The notes below the pieces were generated by a model. The model worked only from the letters and a program-made list of their open reading frames with translations. It was not told the DNA's origin and searched no databases. A stretch of 5,470 bases of DNA from Pseudomonadota bacterium (lineage in GTDB: Bacteria > Desulfobacterota > BSN033 > G020346125), in the NCBI GenBank assembly GCA_030673585.1, contig DAOVIU010000121.1, positions 1-5,470 on the forward strand, read 5' to 3'. Positions 3,834 to 5,470 of this stretch are shown in pieces (within the stretch, counting starts at the first letter, position 1; every line of letters begins with the position of its first letter). Made by a program: the position numbers and the translations under genes.

Positions 3834-5470
3834 ATGCCCAAGAAGGGTAATAAAAAGGAAAAGCCCACCCTGAGGGACTTCTTAGGGTTAGGGAATTCTA
3901 CGGGTCAAAGGCAGCGGAGATCGTCGCCTCCCTCCAAGAAAACGCACTTCACCATTTGGTACATCATCATAGCCTTCCTCCTGATCTTTGTCCTTCAGAA
4001 CTACCTGACCACCCAAAAGGTGAATGAAATCTCCTATAGCATATTCAAAAACCTGGTCAGGGAGGGCAGCGTAGAGGATTTGGTGATAACCCCGGAAAGT
4101 ATAAGGGGGAAGATAAGGGGCGGCGAAGGCGAGGGCCTCTCGGGTAAACCCTTCCAGACGGTGAGGGTGGAAGACCCGGAATTGATCAAAGAGCTGGACA
4201 ACAAGGGAATTCAGTATAAGGGAAAGCGCGAAAATAAATGGCTGACCGGAATCCTTGCCTGGGTGATTCCCGTCATCTTCTTCTTCCTCATATGGCGCTT
4301 GCTTTTCGCGAGGATGGGACCCGAGGCGGGAGCCCTCTCCTTTGGTAAAAGCAGGGCGAAGATCTTCGCGCAACAGGAGAATAAAATCACCTTTAAGGAT
4401 GTAGCCGGGATCGATGAGGCCAAGGAGGAGTTGCAGGAGGTTATCGAATTCCTGAGGACCCCGGGGAAATTCCAAAAGCTGGGGGTGAAGATGTCCAAGG
4501 GGGTACTGCTGGTTGGATCTCCTGGAACTGGGAAGACCTTATTGGCAAGGGCCGTGGCCGGTGAAGCCAACGTCCCCTTTTTCAACATTAGCGGGTCCAA
4601 TTTCGTTGAGATGTTCGTAGGGGTTGGAGCCGCCCGAGTGAGGGATCTCTTTGCCCAAGCTCAGCAACGGGCCCCCTGTATCATCTTCATCGACGAACTG
4701 GACGCGCTGGGAAAGGCAAGGGGGGTCAACCCCCTGGGCAGGCACGACGAGCAGGAGCAAACCCTCAATCAGTTGCTGTCGGAGATGGACGGGTTCGATC
4801 CCAATACCGGCGTTATAATCATGGCCGCAACAAACCGCCCGGAGATCTTAGACCCTGCCCTGCTCAGGCCGGGGCGATTCGATAGGCATATCCTCGTGGA
4901 TCGGCCTGACATCGTGGGAAGGGAGGAGATATTGAAGGTCCACACCCGCGGGGTGAAATTGGCCAAGGAGATGGATCTGAGGGTAATCGCCGCACGCACC
5001 CCCGGTTTTGTCGGTGCAGATCTGGCCAACATCATCAACGAGGCAGCCCTGTTGGCCGCCAGGAAAAACAAGGATCAGGTGGAAATGGATGACCTCGAGG
5101 AGGCCATCGACCGGGTCGTGGCTGGGCTGGAGAAGAAGAGAAGGGTGATGTCCAAGAAGGAGAAGGAAATAGTGGCCTACCACGAATCGGGCCACGCGCT
5201 CGTTGCCTCCGCCCTGCCCAACGCCGACCCCGTTCACCGAATTTCCATTATTCCCCGGGGCATTTCAGCCCTCGGCTACACGCTTCAGCTTCCCACGGAA
5301 GACCGATACCTCATGACCAAATCGGAGCTCCTCGATCGATTGGCCGTGTTGCTGGGGGGAAGAATCGCCGAGGAGATCACTTTCGGTGAAATCTCCACCG
5401 GAGCCCACAACGACCTTCAGAGGGCAACGGATATCGCCACCAGCATGGTCAAGGAATACGGGATGAGCGA
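3834..5470 (+). CDS. ftsH: ATP-dependent zinc metalloprotease FtsH (3' end outside the window)
   Basis: This is a membrane-anchored AAA+ protease that extracts and degrades membrane and misfolded proteins as a hexamer. The window holds 545 codons; usual members have about 600-650, so roughly the last 60-100 residues are missing. A basic cytosolic N-terminus (1-38) precedes TM1 (about 39-58), an extracytoplasmic domain (59-136) and TM2 (about 137-158). The AAA domain has Walker A GSPGTGKT (228-235), pore motif FVEMFVG, Walker B IIFIDEL (D287, E288) and arginine fingers in RPGRFDR (R345, R348). The protease zinc site is HESGH (450-454, catalytic E451) with D527 as the likely third ligand, so it appears active. 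Walker A has S229 where Pro is usual, and HESGH replaces the commoner HEAGH. The [11 protein letters not shown] segment suggests a divergent FtsH subgroup often present as a paralogue. ATG 3834 has AAGGA at 3822-3826 and is the first start after an in-frame stop at 3813. Confidence 0.97.
   Translation, partial: MPKKGNKKEKPTLRDFLGLGNSTGQRQRRSSPPSKKTHFTIWYIIIAFLLIFVLQNYLTTQKVNEISYSIFKNLVREGSVEDLVITPESIRGKIRGGEGEGLSGKPFQTVRVEDPELIKELDNKGIQYKGKRENKWLTGILAWVIPVIFFFLIWRLLFARMGPEAGALSFGKSRAKIFAQQENKITFKDVAGIDEAKEELQEVIEFLRTPGKFQKLGVKMSKGVLLVGSPGTGKTLLARAVAGEANVPFFNISGSNFVEMFVGVGAARVRDLFAQAQQRAPCIIFIDELDALGKARGVNPLGRHDEQEQTLNQLLSEMDGFDPNTGVIIMAATNRPEILDPALLRPGRFDRHILVDRPDIVGREEILKVHTRGVKLAKEMDLRVIAARTPGFVGADLANIINEAALLAARKNKDQVEMDDLEEAIDRVVAGLEKKRRVMSKKEKEIVAYHESGHALVASALPNADPVHRISIIPRGISALGYTLQLPTEDRYLMTKSELLDRLAVLLGGRIAEEITFGEISTGAHNDLQRATDIATSMVKEYGMS

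Noticed and set aside
3888..4475. Long - strand open frame opposite ftsH
   Set aside because: The + strand encodes the conserved FtsH N-terminal and AAA regions; the antisense product has no family features.
1..5470. CRISPR arrays, insertion sequences, integrases, defence genes, tRNA or rRNA
   Set aside because: No repeated spacer pattern, transposase or integrase motifs, or RNA gene folds were seen; the content is housekeeping genes.

Overview
This is a bacterial chromosomal window with five protein-coding genes and unusually readable promoter signals. Nothing in it suggests a mobile element, CRISPR array, tRNA or rRNA. The genes are ordinary housekeeping types: a TPR lipoprotein, an adenosine-specific-kinase family protein, methionine aminopeptidase, adenylosuccinate lyase, and an FtsH protease cut by the right edge. 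The lipoprotein signal, FtsH, type I methionine aminopeptidase and sigma70-like promoters indicate a bacterium. The adenosine-specific-kinase family is known mainly from archaea and thermophilic or anaerobic bacteria. Arginine codons in ftsH lean to AGG/AGA (about 23 of 38 by hand count), a bias often seen in thermophiles. A thermophilic or anaerobic bacterium of a Desulfobacterota-like or other deep lineage is therefore a reasonable inference, but it is not proven.

Layout. Bases 1-95 hold no gene I can support. A promoter at 96-124 drives a two-gene operon on the + strand: a TPR lipoprotein (245-733, probable TTG start) and the adenosine-specific-kinase homologue (735-1217), separated by 1 base. 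Then comes map on the - strand (1318-2082), convergent with that operon. A 358-base divergent intergenic region follows. It carries a - strand promoter for map, a nested inverted repeat, and a + strand promoter for purB. The purB transcript would have a leader of about 185 nt. purB (2441-3742) is followed after 91 bases by ftsH (3834 to the window end). The gap between them contains its own promoter and a hairpin at the predicted transcript 5' end.

How the genes relate. PurB makes AMP (and, earlier in the pathway, AICAR). The adenosine-specific-kinase family is reported to bind adenosine and AMP, so two adenine-nucleotide genes flank map. FtsH and Map both act in protein quality control or maturation. 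Apart from the tight lipoprotein/kinase pair, each gene seems to have its own promoter, so this looks like a neighbourhood rather than one pathway operon.

The most interesting signal is in the purB leader. A 10-base segment at 2275-2284 is perfectly complementary to the purB Shine-Dalgarno/start region (2432-2441). Most of the same segment can pair instead with an upstream copy of the Shine-Dalgarno-like sequence (2264-2271). These two pairings are mutually exclusive, as in a riboswitch or other translational switch. All structural claims come from hand pairing and were not folded computationally.
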